From NCBI RefSeq assembly GCF_018139145.2, contig NC_059473.1:3403003-3467002 (forward strand): a DNA stretch of 64,000 nt, given 5' to 3'. The notes below the pieces were generated by a model that worked only from the letters and a program-made list of their open reading frames with translations, was not told the DNA's origin and made no database searches. Numbering within the stretch: the first letter of the stretch is position 1; each line of letters opens with the position of its first letter. Both the position numbers and the translations under genes were made by a program. This stretch comes from Gymnogyps californianus (Eukaryota; Chordata; Aves; Accipitriformes; Cathartidae). Positions 11,628 through 25,154 of this stretch are shown here, piece after piece.

Positions 11628-13385
11628 GAAAGAAACCCCCCAGAACAAGAAACTCCTTATTTTTGTGTCATAAGCCCGATGTGCTGGAGTACTTGCTTGT
11701 GTGTAATTAAGCAGCCGTGTTTACTACTTCTCCTGGTGAACAATAGTCTGGTTTCCTGAGGAGGTCAAGCAGGATTTATTTTATTGTGTACATACTCAGA
11801 GTAGGTAAGGTGGCTGTCATTCCTCATCCGGTCTTGGGCACTTTTCTTTCACCACTGCACATCGACTGTTTTACTCCCATTTACTTACCTTTTTGCTTGG
11901 CATCTCTGCAACTAAACCAAAACAAAAAAACCCAGGAATTAAAAACACCGTGGTACAGCAAACAATCCTGGGAAGATATGCTATGCAAATATGCCGAATT
12001 TTTTTACACTTAATTACTTGATTGCAGTGGGCTCACTTTTTGATTAATGCAATTTGGCAAAAGGTAATATTACACCAGTGTATTACAATTTTTAGTAATT
12101 ATTCAATGTTAATATGACAGTTTTCTTGAAGAAAAATGAGAAGGAAACCATATCTCTTTTTTGTCTTCAATTCACAACCCCGCTCAGGAGGAGAGTCGTA
12201 CAAATACTTGTGTAAATAAATGTGTTTTATCTTTGGGAGAAATCTTACTAAAAATTACTGATTGGTCTCCTTCTGACTTCCTGTTCTTAATGCCGTACTT
12301 TTAAAATTATTGGCATTACAAGGGTGCAGAAATGATTTTATGTTCTTTTTTTATGCTGTAGTTTATTTGATTTACAAAGTGATTTGTTATAACAAGTACC
12401 TTTGCAGTTTAATCATAATGCCACATTGTGTGTGCTATTTTACAAGAATTGCGTTTTACCTTGCCTAATGTCTTTGGCAGCCTGGCTTCTAAGCTGTCTT
12501 TCTAATATAAAGCAGAAAAGTGTAAGACTACTTGGATTTCCTTTGCTTAAGCAATTTGATTTCCTCCGTGTTCTGTTTCATGTGAGCATCATGTTCAAGT
12601 ACAGCAAGACATGGTGCTTTTTAACTAGCCTTTACTATAGCAGTCCCATGCCTGCTATTATATATACTTACTATAGTACGCACTTTGCGCTGCGTTGTAG
12701 TCACTAATCATGGTTTAGCAAACAAGGAAGAAGCGGGCCCCATTTTATGAAACTTTCAGATGAGGGATGTTCGGTTTATTTCAGTCTTTAGTATACGAGA
12801 ATGTACAATTGCTCTGAAGATAAATAAAAGATTCAGCTGGATGCCACTGGAGAGCAGAGCAGCATGTCTTTGGCATTGCTTGAGTCTTATCTGATTTGGA
12901 TTTGTATACCTCATGGGGAATGGCAAAATATTGGAACAGACGGCTTGATATTTCCGAAGAATATAGTGGGCTTTATTAGCACCAGTTTCACTCCCTGACT
13001 GACGGCTTTTTCAAATTTTTTATCTTATTAATCTGTGCTACTGTATGTAAATGTTATTCCTCTCTGCATAAGGGAGGCAACCAGCGATTTGTAATAAATG
13101 CTTATGAGTGCCTGAGGCTGCACTTAAACTTTAAAACATCTATTATTAAGTTGCAAAAAAACACTGTAATGGCCAATAGTGACCTCATAGGAATTTTAAA
13201 CTGTGGTCTGCTCTTCTGCATTAAAAACAAAAAAATTGCCTGAAGTTAGAATTATGAGCAATGCTATTTTAACAGCTGCATTTTGATTATTAAAGTGTGT
13301 TTTACAACTGAATTACAATGCTTTTATGGACTCTAGGTATAAGATTTAAAAAGGTCATTAAACATAGTCGGTTTTGTCACAGTAG

Positions 13386-13408
13386 GTGTCATTGTATACA
13401 ATGGACAC
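13386..13408. repeat. Near-perfect palindrome around ATTGTATACAAT
   Basis: A 12-bp perfect palindrome (13391-13402) is flanked by GTGTC and GGACAC, giving a 23-bp inverted repeat with a single extra G. It is directly visible; a role as a dimer binding site or simple chance is undecided. Confidence 0.5.
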
Positions 13409-15896
13409 TATACAATCTATTTCATGTCATAGTACTTAGGATTTAAAATAACACGGAGAAGCATTTTAGTTTGCTTAAGCATGTAGATTACTGTAGAGCT
13501 TTTCAGGTATTTTGACAGTTTGCAGTCCAAAATGACTACTTTCATTATTATTTTATTAATTTGACAAGAAGCCCTACAGATTTTCTGTGTATGAATGATC
13601 CATTTGTCTCAGAAATAATTAAAAATGCCAGCCTAGAGCAACAAGACAACAGAAACACTTCTGGCAAATCAATGTTGAGAAATGCATTGCTTGTACGGTA
13701 GCCAACTGTTTAGTCCTGAACCATTTTTACATTTTCTCAATCTGATAGAATATGGGCTCATTGACAGTAAGTACTGACCTGCAGCGTAGGCTAGGAAAAT
13801 GCAGGACCTATAAATTGATTTATCGAGTATGTCATGTGCTGGGTACTATATGTAATGTTTACATCTTTTAGAGCACAGATACAGACTGAAACACTGCATT
13901 TTCTCTATCAGTTATGAGGAAACCTGGCTGCAAATGTGAACTTAAATTTTGCTGCCCTTCGACTCATCTGTTAGACTTCGAAATACTTAAATCTTTAATT
14001 TCCCTTTCATTAATTTGTCATGGTGTTATCCTTGTGAAGAACTGAAGTACAAACAATTCACGACTCCAGTTTCTGGGTGGCTGTATGTTAATGAGTGCAA
14101 AGGGAAAAACGATAAGTATAGAAACCTCAAAATATTTGACAAAATGTCACAAAGGATTGTATTTGCATGTAGTACCATGGGTAGGACAGAATGATTAGTG
14201 TGCAGTGCGTTTCTGGCAGTACCTACTCTAGCTTATCCTGATAACATGTCGGCTGCACAGCTTTGAATATTGTATATGTTCTTTGAACATATCTATGACT
14301 AGCGTAGCTGTCATTCTATTGAAAAATGTGGCTGCACGAATGACAATACTGCTTTAATTTTTTTTTTTTAAAGAGGACGACTTCTAAATAATTATTATCA
14401 TGCTAATAACATTTGTATTCTTTTGTGTATAATTAAGATCTGCCTGTCTAAGCATGAAATAGGGTTGAAATCTTGAATAAGTATGCTATCCTTAACCTAT
14501 TTAGTAAATCAATTTTAATTTAGTATTCTTTAGGTTAAATCATAACAATAGAATTGCTGTATACAGAAAAATCCACAATTTATGGCTGTAAACCTTCTCG
14601 GAAATGTTTAATAATAAGCAAAGCTTCTGTGAAATTAAAAAATCTACCATTATAAATGTAAGTGCTGAATTTAAAAAATGATTCAGTAATTACTAAAGTC
14701 ATGTGTTTTTTTTAATTACCATTAACTCTTTATTACTTAACATGAAATTGTACATGTGATTTTATCTATAAGCCCCTGTAGGTTTGTAACGCTTTTTTGA
14801 AAGACTTTTCTTTGAGCCCTACCCATTTTTTAAAAACATGAGGAACAAAATTACCATAGTAAAATTGAATTCATACTCTATAGTTATATTATCATATTTG
14901 TATTTCTTATTTAAATACATAGCGAACCAGTTGGAAGATGGACATCTGTTATTGGTGAACGGTTAGTTGCCTCAAAACTTAATACACACCTCTACAAATT
15001 AGGGATAGAAACCATTTGCATAGTGCAATGGATGTAGGTGATGGGAAGTATACCAGTCCCTCCGTGTAGCAATTATGACAGTATATGAGCTGCTCATGTG
15101 CAAATCTAGCAATATCTGTTAGGAAAAATAAAACCAAATCATACAAAGAAATGCCTGGGTGCAGAGCAAGCCTGTTACCATCGGAGCTTAGATACTGCGG
15201 AGGCTCATTGTGCTGCATGCTTGCAGACGCGCTCACGCTTAGGCTCACATTCTTACTTCTGCTTTTCAGTTCTGCTAGGAAGAGGAGTCAGTTTTTTACC
15301 TTTAGAAATACCTAATAAGGGACCGAATCCTGGTTGGGAAGGGGGAAGTGGGAGAAGCAGGACAGAAAAATATCTTTAGATATTATATGGAACTGTTTGA
15401 TGTCTTTGTTATTCTAAAGTTGGCATCCCAGGGCCGTGCAGATTCCTTAAATCCTGCTTCCCAAACTTAGTGTGGGATCTGTATTGGTTGTGCTCCATGT
15501 GAGGTCTTCTGTGGCTGTAGAAGAGGTAACAGAGATTTCCCCAGATCTGCATGTTTTATTTCCAGACTTTATTTGTTCAGATCAATGATACTGGGTCCTC
15601 CAACAGAATTCAAAATACAATGACAGTATACAGACTGTATGTTCCCTGCAGAGCCCTACAGCTTCCCAGGTGCTGTGTTGCAGAAGCAATGTACCTGAGC
15701 ACTAGATTAGGTTCTTGAGCTTTTTCCGTGTACCTTTTTTTTTATTTGATATTATTCATAGTTTTTCTACATCAGTTGGCTTTTTTAATATTTTCTTCCT
15801 ATGGCATTTCTGCGTAACAGTTGCATAAAAACAATAGTGATAAACCAGCTCTCATTAAAGACTGATTGACGGATCCTTATCTGTTTTAAATTGGTG
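13409..15896. other. Unique AT-rich non-coding sequence
   Basis: Long AT-rich, high-complexity sequence with many TAAT/ATTA cores, of the type often seen around developmental genes, but no repeat or gene was recognised. The frames at 14979-15248 (minus) and 15085-15315 (plus) overlap on opposite strands and show no family features. Confidence 0.45.
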
Positions 15897-15940
15897 ATCA
15901 CTGCGGAGCTACAGTGATTTACAGTAGTTGAGTATTAGAT
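15897..15940 (+). repeat. Relic of an old sauropsid interspersed repeat
   Basis: GCGGAGCTACAGTGATTTAC followed by AGTAGTTGAGTATTAG resembles the frequent sauropsid motif GGAGCTACACTGATTTACAC (then CAGCTGAGGATCTGG). A second diverged copy of the same motif lies at 17943-17985, which supports a shared repeat origin. The family name is not certain. Confidence 0.45.
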
Positions 15941-17942
15941 TCATGATGCCTTGAGAAAACACGGGAGGAGCACAGATTGTAAGCGTGGTTTTATTATGGG
16001 GGAATATTCATTGGGGACAGTCTGTCATTGTTGCTATCTCATTGCTGCTATTGCCAGTCATTTCTGTGGTGCTAAAATATACTTTACAATATTTGGTAGT
16101 CTTGGATAGATGACCAGTTAAGCAGAAACAGTAGAAGTGAGGAACGTAATTTGAACACCTCACTTCTTTATGTTCCTTTATGAACCTTAGACACAGCTAT
16201 TATCTTATAATGGCACATTTTCTTTTAAAAGGCCCCTAACAAATGTACAGAATTGGTATTTTCTAACCTGCATAGTTTGCCTACCATTTGGCCCAGTGTT
16301 TTTGTCAAATGACATCTTACAAAAAGGATGTGTTAATGTGGGCATCAAATGCCTTTATTGGTTATGTCAAATGGTCTATATGCTTTATTTGATCTCAGCC
16401 AGTGGTGCTACGATCTGAAGGAATTGCAGGTGGAATTGCGTACGCTTGTAACTCACTGCAAAACGAAGGCATGGATTTAGATATAGAAAGTGCTTTGAAA
16501 CATGGGTTCAATTTCTGAATATAGGGAAAATGTGAAATCTGGGCAAAATTTTCTTTAAGGTGAAGTGGTGAATGCTTCACATGCCAAAGAGAACATGGAA
16601 CACAACCAGTGTTTCCACTGGGAAGGAATTGTCAGAGAACATGGCTGTGAATTAGGGAGAGAGGGAGAAGGACACCTTTTAAGGAAAACAGCATCTGGGA
16701 GGAAACATTACAATCTATAATTCAACAAAGCATTCTTCCATGAGACTTTCAAAAGTTAGGTCATTTCAGCGAAGATGAATTCAGCCCATGGTTCTGTAAG
16801 GCCCAAGAGGCTCTGGCCCCAGTAATTTTATATTTTCTTCTGTCTGTATTTTATGAAGTGAATGTTTGTTCTCAAAGTTTGGCAACCCTTTTAGGAAAAA
16901 AATTTAAGCCATTTTACTTGTGATCAGAGATAAAACCACAAGGAGTGTATCCTAGTAAGACAAAAATTTGTGGGTCCCCATGCAATTTGCTTTGTTTGTC
17001 TGTTCATGTAATAATAGATAACTTTCAGGATAGTGCCAAGTCTTAGTCAGTAGTCTTTATGCTGCCAGTCCCTGCCTTTGCCCTCTGTTAACATACTGCT
17101 ATTTATTTTGATTTATTCAGTATTTAAAAGAAGGCTATCCTATTTTCTGAGCACCTTTATATAACAATACAACAAGTAAATATGCATCAGCAAGCACTAT
17201 CAAATAAATAATACTCTTTCAAAGTAATCATAGCAATAATAACCCAGACTCTTTGGCCTTCAGCTGCCCACTTCTTGAATTGCTTAATTAAAATAGATAG
17301 TCTTTGCCATACCCCCAGAAGGTTAATAAAGTGGGTCTTTGAATCAGAAAGGATAAAATTCCAAAATTGAGGATTGTCTGTGTAGAATACAAAGCTAAAA
17401 CAATTCCTGTTGTTTATATGAAAGGGATTCCAAGTCTAGCAGTTTTGCTGATCTTTGTTGATATGACAATAAGAAAAGAAGAGATTTCCAAAGCAGCCAG
17501 GTCTTAAGCCACTTGGGATCTAATCATGTCCCCTGATTTGCAGTCAGAAATAGCTGGTCAGATCATCTCAGAAGCGTTATCCAGCCAGAGTGTTAGTGAA
17601 GAATTGTGATGTCTTAAAAATCATAATGAAAACGTTTTAAATTTTGAGCCTTTTCTCTTTTTATAGAAAAATAATTTAAAACACTCCCGGTGTTTGTTTT
17701 GGGGGAAAAAAACCCAACAATCTAGATTCATTTACCTCACTTCAAACAAAAACGTGAACACTTTTTAGATACATTAACTTTCTTTTTGGGTGACCTGAAG
17801 TTATTTTTAGGTGCAGATGAAGAATATGCGTTTGGCCCCAGCAGCTAGGCAACCACCAGAAAGCAGCTGATTATGTCTTTGATGGTACTGCTAACAGCCC
17901 AAACTGAGTTAGGTGTCAAGCTGTCTTAAACTGGCCTGATGT

Positions 17943-17985
17943 CATTAAAGTCAGTGGAGCTACACTGATTTATACCCAAGGCACC
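17943..17985 (+). repeat. Relic of an old sauropsid interspersed repeat (second copy)
   Basis: TCATTAAAGTCAGTGGAGCT then ACACTGATTTATACCCAAGG matches the same motif as 15897-15940 (consensus TTGAAGTCAATGGAGCTACACTGATTTACACC). Part of an old palindromic repeat group seen across birds, turtles and crocodilians. Confidence 0.55.
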
Positions 17986-18026
17986 GTACGTCTTTGACAG
18001 AGATTCTGACTGCTTGTCCATATTGC

Positions 18027-18054
18027 ATTTATTTATTTATTCATTTATTTATTT
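18027..18054. repeat. (ATTT)n microsatellite
   Basis: About seven ATTT units with one C substitution in the middle. Confidence 0.95.
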
Positions 18055-19329
18055 CTGGTGAATTGCGTCCACTTTGCCATTACTGTCCTCTAAAGCTTAC
18101 CTGCCATGCAGGGAAATTTGTTACCAATTTACCAGTTTGAGGTTTGGTAAATGTAGCACTGGATGTCTGATTTTTAAACCATTTAGAACTATTAAATTAA
18201 AAATAATTTAAAACCTAGAAAGAAGCAAAATGTAGTACAGCTTGGAAAGAATCCATACAATCTATAAGATAATTCTTCTGTACTAGTGAGATAGTTTCAG
18301 GTTGGTACATGGCAAGTTTTCTCATTGCTCTGTCTTGAGGAATTATTTGTTCTTTGGAAATCTTAGCTTCCATAGGGAGAAAGCAATTTCCTGTTCAACC
18401 CAACAGTTATGTATTTCTGTGCATTATAAAATGTATTTTAACTAAATGAGCTGCTATTGACCTCTCAGCTTCAGCAGAGGAGACTTGTGGTCTTGCTTTT
18501 CCTTGTGATCTGTAGACCCATCGAAGTTTGCTTCTTATCAAACTAGTTAGCAGCTGCTGACCTAAGGCAGCTGAGGAAGAAACACCACCAGCGACTATAT
18601 CAATGGCAGTCAGTATAAGTCAGACAAAAGCCAGAAACACAGTAGCATCTATTGTCCCTTGACACTAGCAGCTTTACCCGTCTTCTCAATCAAACAGGGA
18701 GTGAGTGGCATCCTCCAGCAAAGATATTTAAGAGCTGACTAATCAGAGGTGAAAAGACGGGACTCGTCTGTGAAAGCTGATGAGCATCTTTCTCTTTCTG
18801 TTGGCCTCTGGCCTCAGACTTACCACTAGCTGCCTTGTGCAGAAACACTGATGCTGAAGTGCCTGATGGACCTAGCCATGAGCAGACGTACGTGCAGACC
18901 AGTGCCAATCTTCGTGTGCTCTGGGGAGGCAGCTTAATTGGAAGTGACAGAGGCTTGCTACAGCTCTTGGGAGTCAAGAGGTTCAATATAATAGGGAAGG
19001 ACAAAATGGCTCATAGCAAAAGAAATACTGTGTCTCAGAGGCTGGAGGATGAGGGCATAAGCATTGGTTACCTCATTGTGAAACTCTTCTTTGGAGTTTT
19101 CCACCAGAAGTCCTTGGTAGGGATATAATTTGAACCCGTATTGACAATTTTTTTCCTATAAAACCAAGACACGGAAAAGGGGAAGGGCATCTTTTTGTGG
19201 CTGAAGCTTCTTGTTGATCAAGATTTCTTAACAGAAGAACGATCCAATGAGGTATATGTTTGTGGAAAGCTACCAACAGTCTAGGTACCTCAGTGTGAAC
19301 TCTGGTGAATGTTGAGTCTGCTTAATTTT

Positions 19330-19480
19330 AAGCACCAAATTCAGATATCTAAATTAGGGATACAAACCTATTCATCAGTAAATATTCAGTGGACAGAGAG
19401 AGAGGCTCCTCCAGAGGACAGTTCAGATTTACCTACGTTAAACCCTTCCTCTGAATTGCCCAGTGGAAGTCAGATGTCTA
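19330..19480. repeat. Probable decayed sauropsid palindromic repeat
   Basis: Motifs such as GCACCAAATTCAGATATCTA followed by AATTAGG, and CCCAGTGGAAGTCAGATGTC followed by TAAAATTAG, resemble the TTAGGCACCTAAATTC and CCAGTGGAAGTTAGGTGTCTAAA segments of old repeats common in birds and turtles. Alignment to a consensus would be needed to set the limits. Confidence 0.4.
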
Positions 19481-19779
19481 AAATTAGAAATCACTGTCCC
19501 AGTGATGGATAAGAATGAAAACTGTATATGGGTTGGACAGCCATATAGAAAGAGAAAATGGAAAGGGTGATTTTATCCTTGAATATGATTCTGAATTTCT
19601 AAACTACATATTTAACTAAAGAGAGCAGGTCCTGGGTATGGGAAGTCACCTCCTTAAGTTTCAGACCCGTGCATTCAGTCCTTTCTTTTATGGGAATCTT
19701 GACTATGCATATAGTTGCAAACGTATCCACCTGTACATAAACGTGTAATCCTCTTAATTTCTGGAACCTTTAGACACTT

Positions 19780-19945
19780 GGGCTACCTCTGTACTATTGT
19801 AAATTGCCAACTGGGAATGGCATCTACCCTACGTTAAGTCCTGAACTGCACCCAGGAATTCTTTGGGAGAGTAGTAGTTGACCCTGGTCCAAGCTGGGCT
19901 ATAGGGAGTGCTGATAACTTAAGTGTAGACAATCTTGTCTCAGTG
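19780..19945. repeat. Possible relic containing the TGTAGAC motif
   Basis: GTCCTGAACTGCACCCAGGA and AACTTAAGTGTAGACAATCT resemble parts of a sauropsid repeat with TCTACACT/AGTGTAGAC inverted ends. A similar AGTGTAGACAAGCC motif is at about 34826-34841. Weak call. Confidence 0.3.
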
Positions 19946-19949
19946 CCCA

Positions 19950-22900
19950 GGAATATTCCCCGGCACTACTAAATTTATTACCACAGATGTAGTCAAAGCA
20001 TCGCAGTAGTCCTATATACATAATAGAGTGGTCAGTATTGCTTCCCAGTGCAACACAGCCCTTAGCATAGACAGTTTTTTAGGTGTCACGAGGGCTCTGC
20101 TGCCATCTTTCTAATCCTCCTGTGAAAGTTTTCCCGCAGTTTGCTATTATGGTACTGATCTACTTAGCAATTGGGTGAGTTCACCAGCATGTGCCTTCTC
20201 AAGCGCCTGACTGTAGAATGAGCACAATGAAACAGCTGATACACGGATCCCCGCACAGCCTGTCACTTTCTAGAAACCACTGGCAAGGAAACATGCACTG
20301 GAGACATTTTCTTATTGCTGGTAAGCATGGTCTCATCTGGTGCTGCTCTCCAGCTGGATCTTCAACATGTCAAACTAGTCAAATACAGTTCTTTAAATGA
20401 GAGAAAAATGTTTCATGCCCAGAAATGAATGCAAACACTAAATCCATTTCCCTGTGCTCCTCTCTCCCCAATTCCTAACTGCTGAATGTATTCATGAAGC
20501 TCTGAGCACATCTTTGTCTACTGAGTGACTGTATTCTGCTGTTGAAACATAGCTGTTGTAAAATATTTTAACCTGCATGTAGAGGTGTAAAGTACAGTAC
20601 CTGAAATGGGTTTGGAATAAAGGAAGGGTTGGGAAATAGCTGCCGAATGACAACTCTCTCAGAGAAATTGGTTTGTTTTTACAAAGTGCTGTGAAGGTAT
20701 CAGACTGAAATATGTATTCCTCTTTCCTCCATCTTCACGGGGGAATATACTAGCTTGTGATTCTGTGGGAATAAAAAGGTCTTTCTTTCACTCCTTTTGG
20801 GATTCATGTTTGGACAAGATATTTGTAAGAATGGGTGCTGGAAATGGGATATTAAACTTTAAACGTTTCCTGTCTCTTGTTACTGATCAGCTAATGGTGC
20901 TCACCCGGTGTATTTCTACCAACAAGCCTGAAGAGGACGCTAGAAATGCTGGCATTTCATTCAGTGCTTGCATCTGTTATTTAGGGCATGCATCTGATCG
21001 AGTGTAGCTTGGCTCATAGGCAGAATTAATCCCAAAATGGTAGTGTGAGGTCAGAACCAGAAACAAACTACCAGGTTAGCCATTAAAAGGAAGGAGTCAT
21101 CCTACATAGACAAAGATGGGGAAAAGAAATTGGAGGTTTTGTTGGAATCCAATTTGTAAGAGATTAATAAAAACACGAAAGAGTGACAAAAGGATTGCTT
21201 TGAAAAGTAGAAGAGAAGCAGCTAATACTTGACAATACTCTGACTTAACATTTTCTTCACCAGCAGCTCAGCCCTTGCAAATCTCTTGCTGGAGGAGAAC
21301 TCCATCCTGTCTTACGCTACGAATGGCACTGCTTAGTCTTTACTTATTTTTGAAAGAAGTGTGTCCATTTTTATGTAGGCTATAATTGAAACAGCGCAAC
21401 ACGGCTGTGGTTGCAATTGGCAAACTGGACAAAAAGAGAACCTGCAGGTTTTTACACAAAGTGTTATCACCACAGCAAGACTGACAAATTCTGTTCCCCC
21501 TTCAGATTAGTTAGGGGTAATGACTAAGTGACTAGATGTCCTCCTTCCAAAAGAAAGCTTATTTAACTAGGATAAAAGCATTTGTGAGAAAATACACATC
21601 TTTAAGCAGTAAATATAGAGAACACAAATTTTGTGTGTCAGATCTGTAGTCGTCTTCTGTATGGGAACCTTGTTAAGTCCTAATTTCTGTATATTTCTGT
21701 GGAGAGCCTCTGTTTCGGCTTATCTCTCAAGACAGCTGATCTCCCCTTTTCTCCTCTGACAGCTTTTAACTATATGATATTCTTTAGATCTGTAATATCT
21801 CACCCTGTGTCTTCACTGGAGACTGAATATAGGATCCTTGAAGTCAAGAGCTTCTCTGCTGTGTTTCAAGTGTGTCCTGGGACATTGTGTATGACTTGCC
21901 GGCACATGCCACTATCCTCATAATAATGGGAGGATAATAGGAGTTATACTGTATGTCTGAATAACTAGGTTATATATCTGTTTTCTTTGATTGTTGCCTA
22001 GCATCTCTGTCTGTCACATCTACATTTTCCCTTTGTTGTTTATGGCGATTTCTCCTTCTATAGGCTTGACTTGTACATTAACATTTCTTAGTAGAGAACC
22101 ACAGTTCTCAGCACACTTATTCTTTCATTGTCTGTACCTGTTTGTTTCCAATGTAAAATTTTAGACAACCTCCTACTCTCTTTCTGTCATCCTGTTTTCA
22201 AATCAGAATGCCAAGAATGATCTGAAGGGCATGGGAAAAAAGCCTTTTGTTACTTAATAATTTCTTTTTAACTCCCTTGCCTTCATTTAAACTTTGATAT
22301 TTGTGTAAAGATATTTTGAGGTCTCATATCCTATGTTTGTTCTTTGAATATGATATTATCTTTTGCCTTTGATAATCACTGTCATTCTGATTTTCTTTAA
22401 TTGTCCTATATAGGCAAAGTATCTGGAGAAAGGCCAGTGTTATGGTAGGGAACATTCAACTTTGTGTTTTCAGCAGAACATTTTGGCAAGGAAATCAAGG
22501 GAGTGAGAAGCTGTAAGGATGAATGTTAATAATGTTTTAATTATTTTACAGTAGAACTCTCTATTTATTGGATTTTCAAAATGTATTTGAGAGGAGCACT
22601 CTTGCTAAGAGGACATGAAACCTAAATAAATAAGACGAGCAGAAGGAAGGCATCATCTAAGCAAAATATAAAGACTATATGTCATGCTAACTGCTTTTAA
22701 AAGAATCCCCGAACTGTTTCCTTTCCCTATGGCCAAGAGAGCATATTGCAAACAATATGCTGTGGTATTACTTCCCATATTTGCTTATGTGAAATCATAT
22801 GAAGAAAGGAGAAGGGAGAAGTAAGTTCTTTTTCCATTGCATTGCTGTTTGCTCTGTCCATCCCTCTGCCCCGCCTGCACCTATGAAGGAGAAGCCACAG

Positions 22901-23494
22901 TGTGCAGGACAGCGCCGGTGGCCAGCTCCATCTGAGCTTTTAGTTTGCCCAATGCCTAGCAATTAGAGATGCTGAAAGATAGCATCTCAAAATCAGGTCT
23001 AACATTTAAACTTCAGGAGAGGTGCGAGTAATGCAACACAATACATAGGATGGCTGTTCTGCAGAGTAAGAACATGTCTAGCCAGGGGAAGGAGGGAGAA
23101 TTTAGATTTCTTAACCAACACATGCAGCGCACTTAGTCAGGGAACTGCAGTGTCTCCATAGGCAGTGACAATCTCTTTGTTGTCTTAGGAAGAAAGTAAA
23201 ATGCCCAGCTGCAGTTTTGCTGGCCAGTATATTTAAATATACTAAAAGGCATTCGTATCTCTGAGGAGTCTCTAAAGTATATTTGATCTATTACTTTGCA
23301 TGTGCTATGAAATAATAAATAACCCAACAGATACAACGCTGCATGACAAATTTGAAAGTATTTTCACTTAATCTCTGCCTTGATGAGACACTAATCTATC
23401 TTTTAAAACATTTTCAAAGGTGTCCTCACAGACCTATCAGAATTAATGGTGTATTCCATTGCACTCTGGATTGTTGAAAATAGAATAGCACATT
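19950..23494. other. Unique non-coding sequence
   Basis: No recognised element. A short segment at 20140-20174 is bracketed by TTTTCCCGCAG and GTGAGT and is discussed as a weak exon-like coincidence. Other frames (20191-20400, 20765-21007, 21699-21923) show no family features. Confidence 0.5.
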
Positions 23495-23538
23495 ATTGCC
23501 TAGTACTAGAGATACTATCGCCTAGTACTGTAGACACT
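23495..23538. repeat. 22-bp tandem duplication, two copies
   Basis: Two adjacent 22-bp units sharing GCCTAGTACT at the same position, with 18 of 22 positions identical. An old local tandem duplication. Confidence 0.85.
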
Positions 23539-25098
23539 TAGCAGGTAAATACAGTGGGCAGCAGGCAGTGGGATAAATACATCTCTTGCCTCACAGAAAT
23601 AGTCCCTCAGAAGTCAGTGGAATAAGACAAGTGTACTTGATTTCATAGAGCAATAGTACATCTCTTGGAAAAGTAAAGCATAGCTATCCGCTGCTGCGAC
23701 TAGCTGTAAATAACACTCAATAAGGTAATGTCTATATAGTGTTTTGAAAATGTAAAATTACTGCTTTTTCATGTGACACTCTTCAAGATGGTATTTATTG
23801 CCTCAGTCATCAGCAGCTATTACCGTTATGAAGCAGGGAAGAACTAAACCATGTTATAATCAGGTTTTGAAGGTACAAAATACAAAGGTGTAGTGTAAAA
23901 GGCTGCCTAAACTTTGTGGCTAATTTTTCTGTACAGTCCTAGCCCTGTTTGAACCCTCTGCACAGGAGCAACAAGTGCTAAGTGCCTCTGAAAATTAGGC
24001 TCTGAATGCCATTCTCAAAATATGTTTTGGTACAGTTGTGGTGAAAATTGTTCACAATAACAGGTCATTTCAGAGATGTTGAGTGCTTCCCTGCTCTTGG
24101 ATTAATACTGCATCAAACCCCACCTTCTATTCCCCATTTGTATCTCAGCGTTTAGACCTCTGGTTTCGATTGATAATATAAATTGCGAGATATCAAACAC
24201 GAAGAAAATATTTGTGTTGATTCTGCTTTTATCAAATTCTCATTGTTCACCTAGCATGGATCTTTTCCAAATGTTTGGTTCTGGTCAGCCCCTTCAAGTG
24301 AGTTTCCAAGTTTCAAGTCTCACGAGCATCTTCAGTGGGGAGTTTCAGCTGACAGTCTGCTTACATAAGCAAAAACCAGAATTTTGCAAATCATCTTTGA
24401 ATGTATCATACTTAGGCTTTACTTATTCAATGGATTAAAAAAAAGAAAGTTTCTATAAATGTTCCTAGCTGACGCTACCCAAAGTGTACCTTATGTACTG
24501 TATATCAGCTCTCAACAGAAGCTGGAATTTGAATTTGAAAAGAATTTGAAAATTATGTTGACAATTTGCATTCCCCAAAATTACTTCAGCTGTATTTCTA
24601 CATTTTCATGGCTTTCTAGGGGTTCTAGAAGTAAAATTCCTTCCTCCCCCTCAAATCTTTTTGCTGAATGCTCAGACATATTTAGGTATTTAGTCCTTCC
24701 AATCCAATACAATTTATTAACTGTACAGTGCCTTCTTTCATCATTTTACCAGTAAAAGTAATGACATAGGGCGGAGGTTAGAGCTACAACAAGAATGAGA
24801 GAAAAAGGGGCACAAGGCATTATTCTCTGCCGCTAAGTAGCTCTGCAGATTCTATTACAAGGATTTAGTATATTGGTGAGCTTTAGGTTTAAGTATAGTT
24901 CTTCTGCATAATCATTTGGGGATGATTCAGAAGGCTAAATCCCTTCTTCTAAATATTAGAATGATAATTTTCACTTTTCAGCTTTTTCCCCCAAACCTTT
25001 TGGAACCAGTACCTTAATAGTAAAGAAGGGCTATGCATAAAGAAAGGAACCAAGCTATTTCTTGCAGTGCATTTTTGATGGTGCTGCAAAAAGTGGTG
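23539..25098. other. Unique non-coding sequence with a possible relic near 23955-24005
   Basis: The stretch CTAAGTGCCTCTGAAAATTA followed by GGCTCTGA resembles the CTAAGTGCC..TGAAAATCAGGCCC motif of old sauropsid repeats. Frames at 24214-24438 and 24459-24755 have no recognised domains. Confidence 0.4.
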
Positions 25099-25154
25099 TA
25101 TATAAAAGGTTGGTGTGTCTCTGAGGCAGCTCCTTCTATTCTTGTGTTATAGCA
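25099..25154 (+). promoter_or_regulatory. Candidate core promoter (TATA box and initiator-like site)
   Basis: TATATAAAAG at 25099-25108 is a strong TATA match. CTATTCT at 25136-25142 fits the initiator pattern YYANWYY with its A at 25138, about 37 bp downstream of the TATAAAAG start, somewhat further than the usual 28-34. An ATG follows at 25155. In AT-rich DNA TATA matches are common, so only the combination with the small ORF makes it worth listing. Confidence 0.25.

Larger units (their letters stand above)
9135..13385. other. Unique AT-rich sequence with two homopolymer tracts
   Basis: Contains the G and C runs listed separately. The 10700-11300 part is complex and strongly AT-rich, but no specific element is recognised. 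Frames at 11786-12013 and 12402-12707 resemble no known protein. Confidence 0.5.

Noticed and set aside
18690..19128. Overlapping 104- and 97-codon frames on opposite strands
   Set aside because: No family resemblance; opposite-strand overlap without splice signals or promoter suggests chance.
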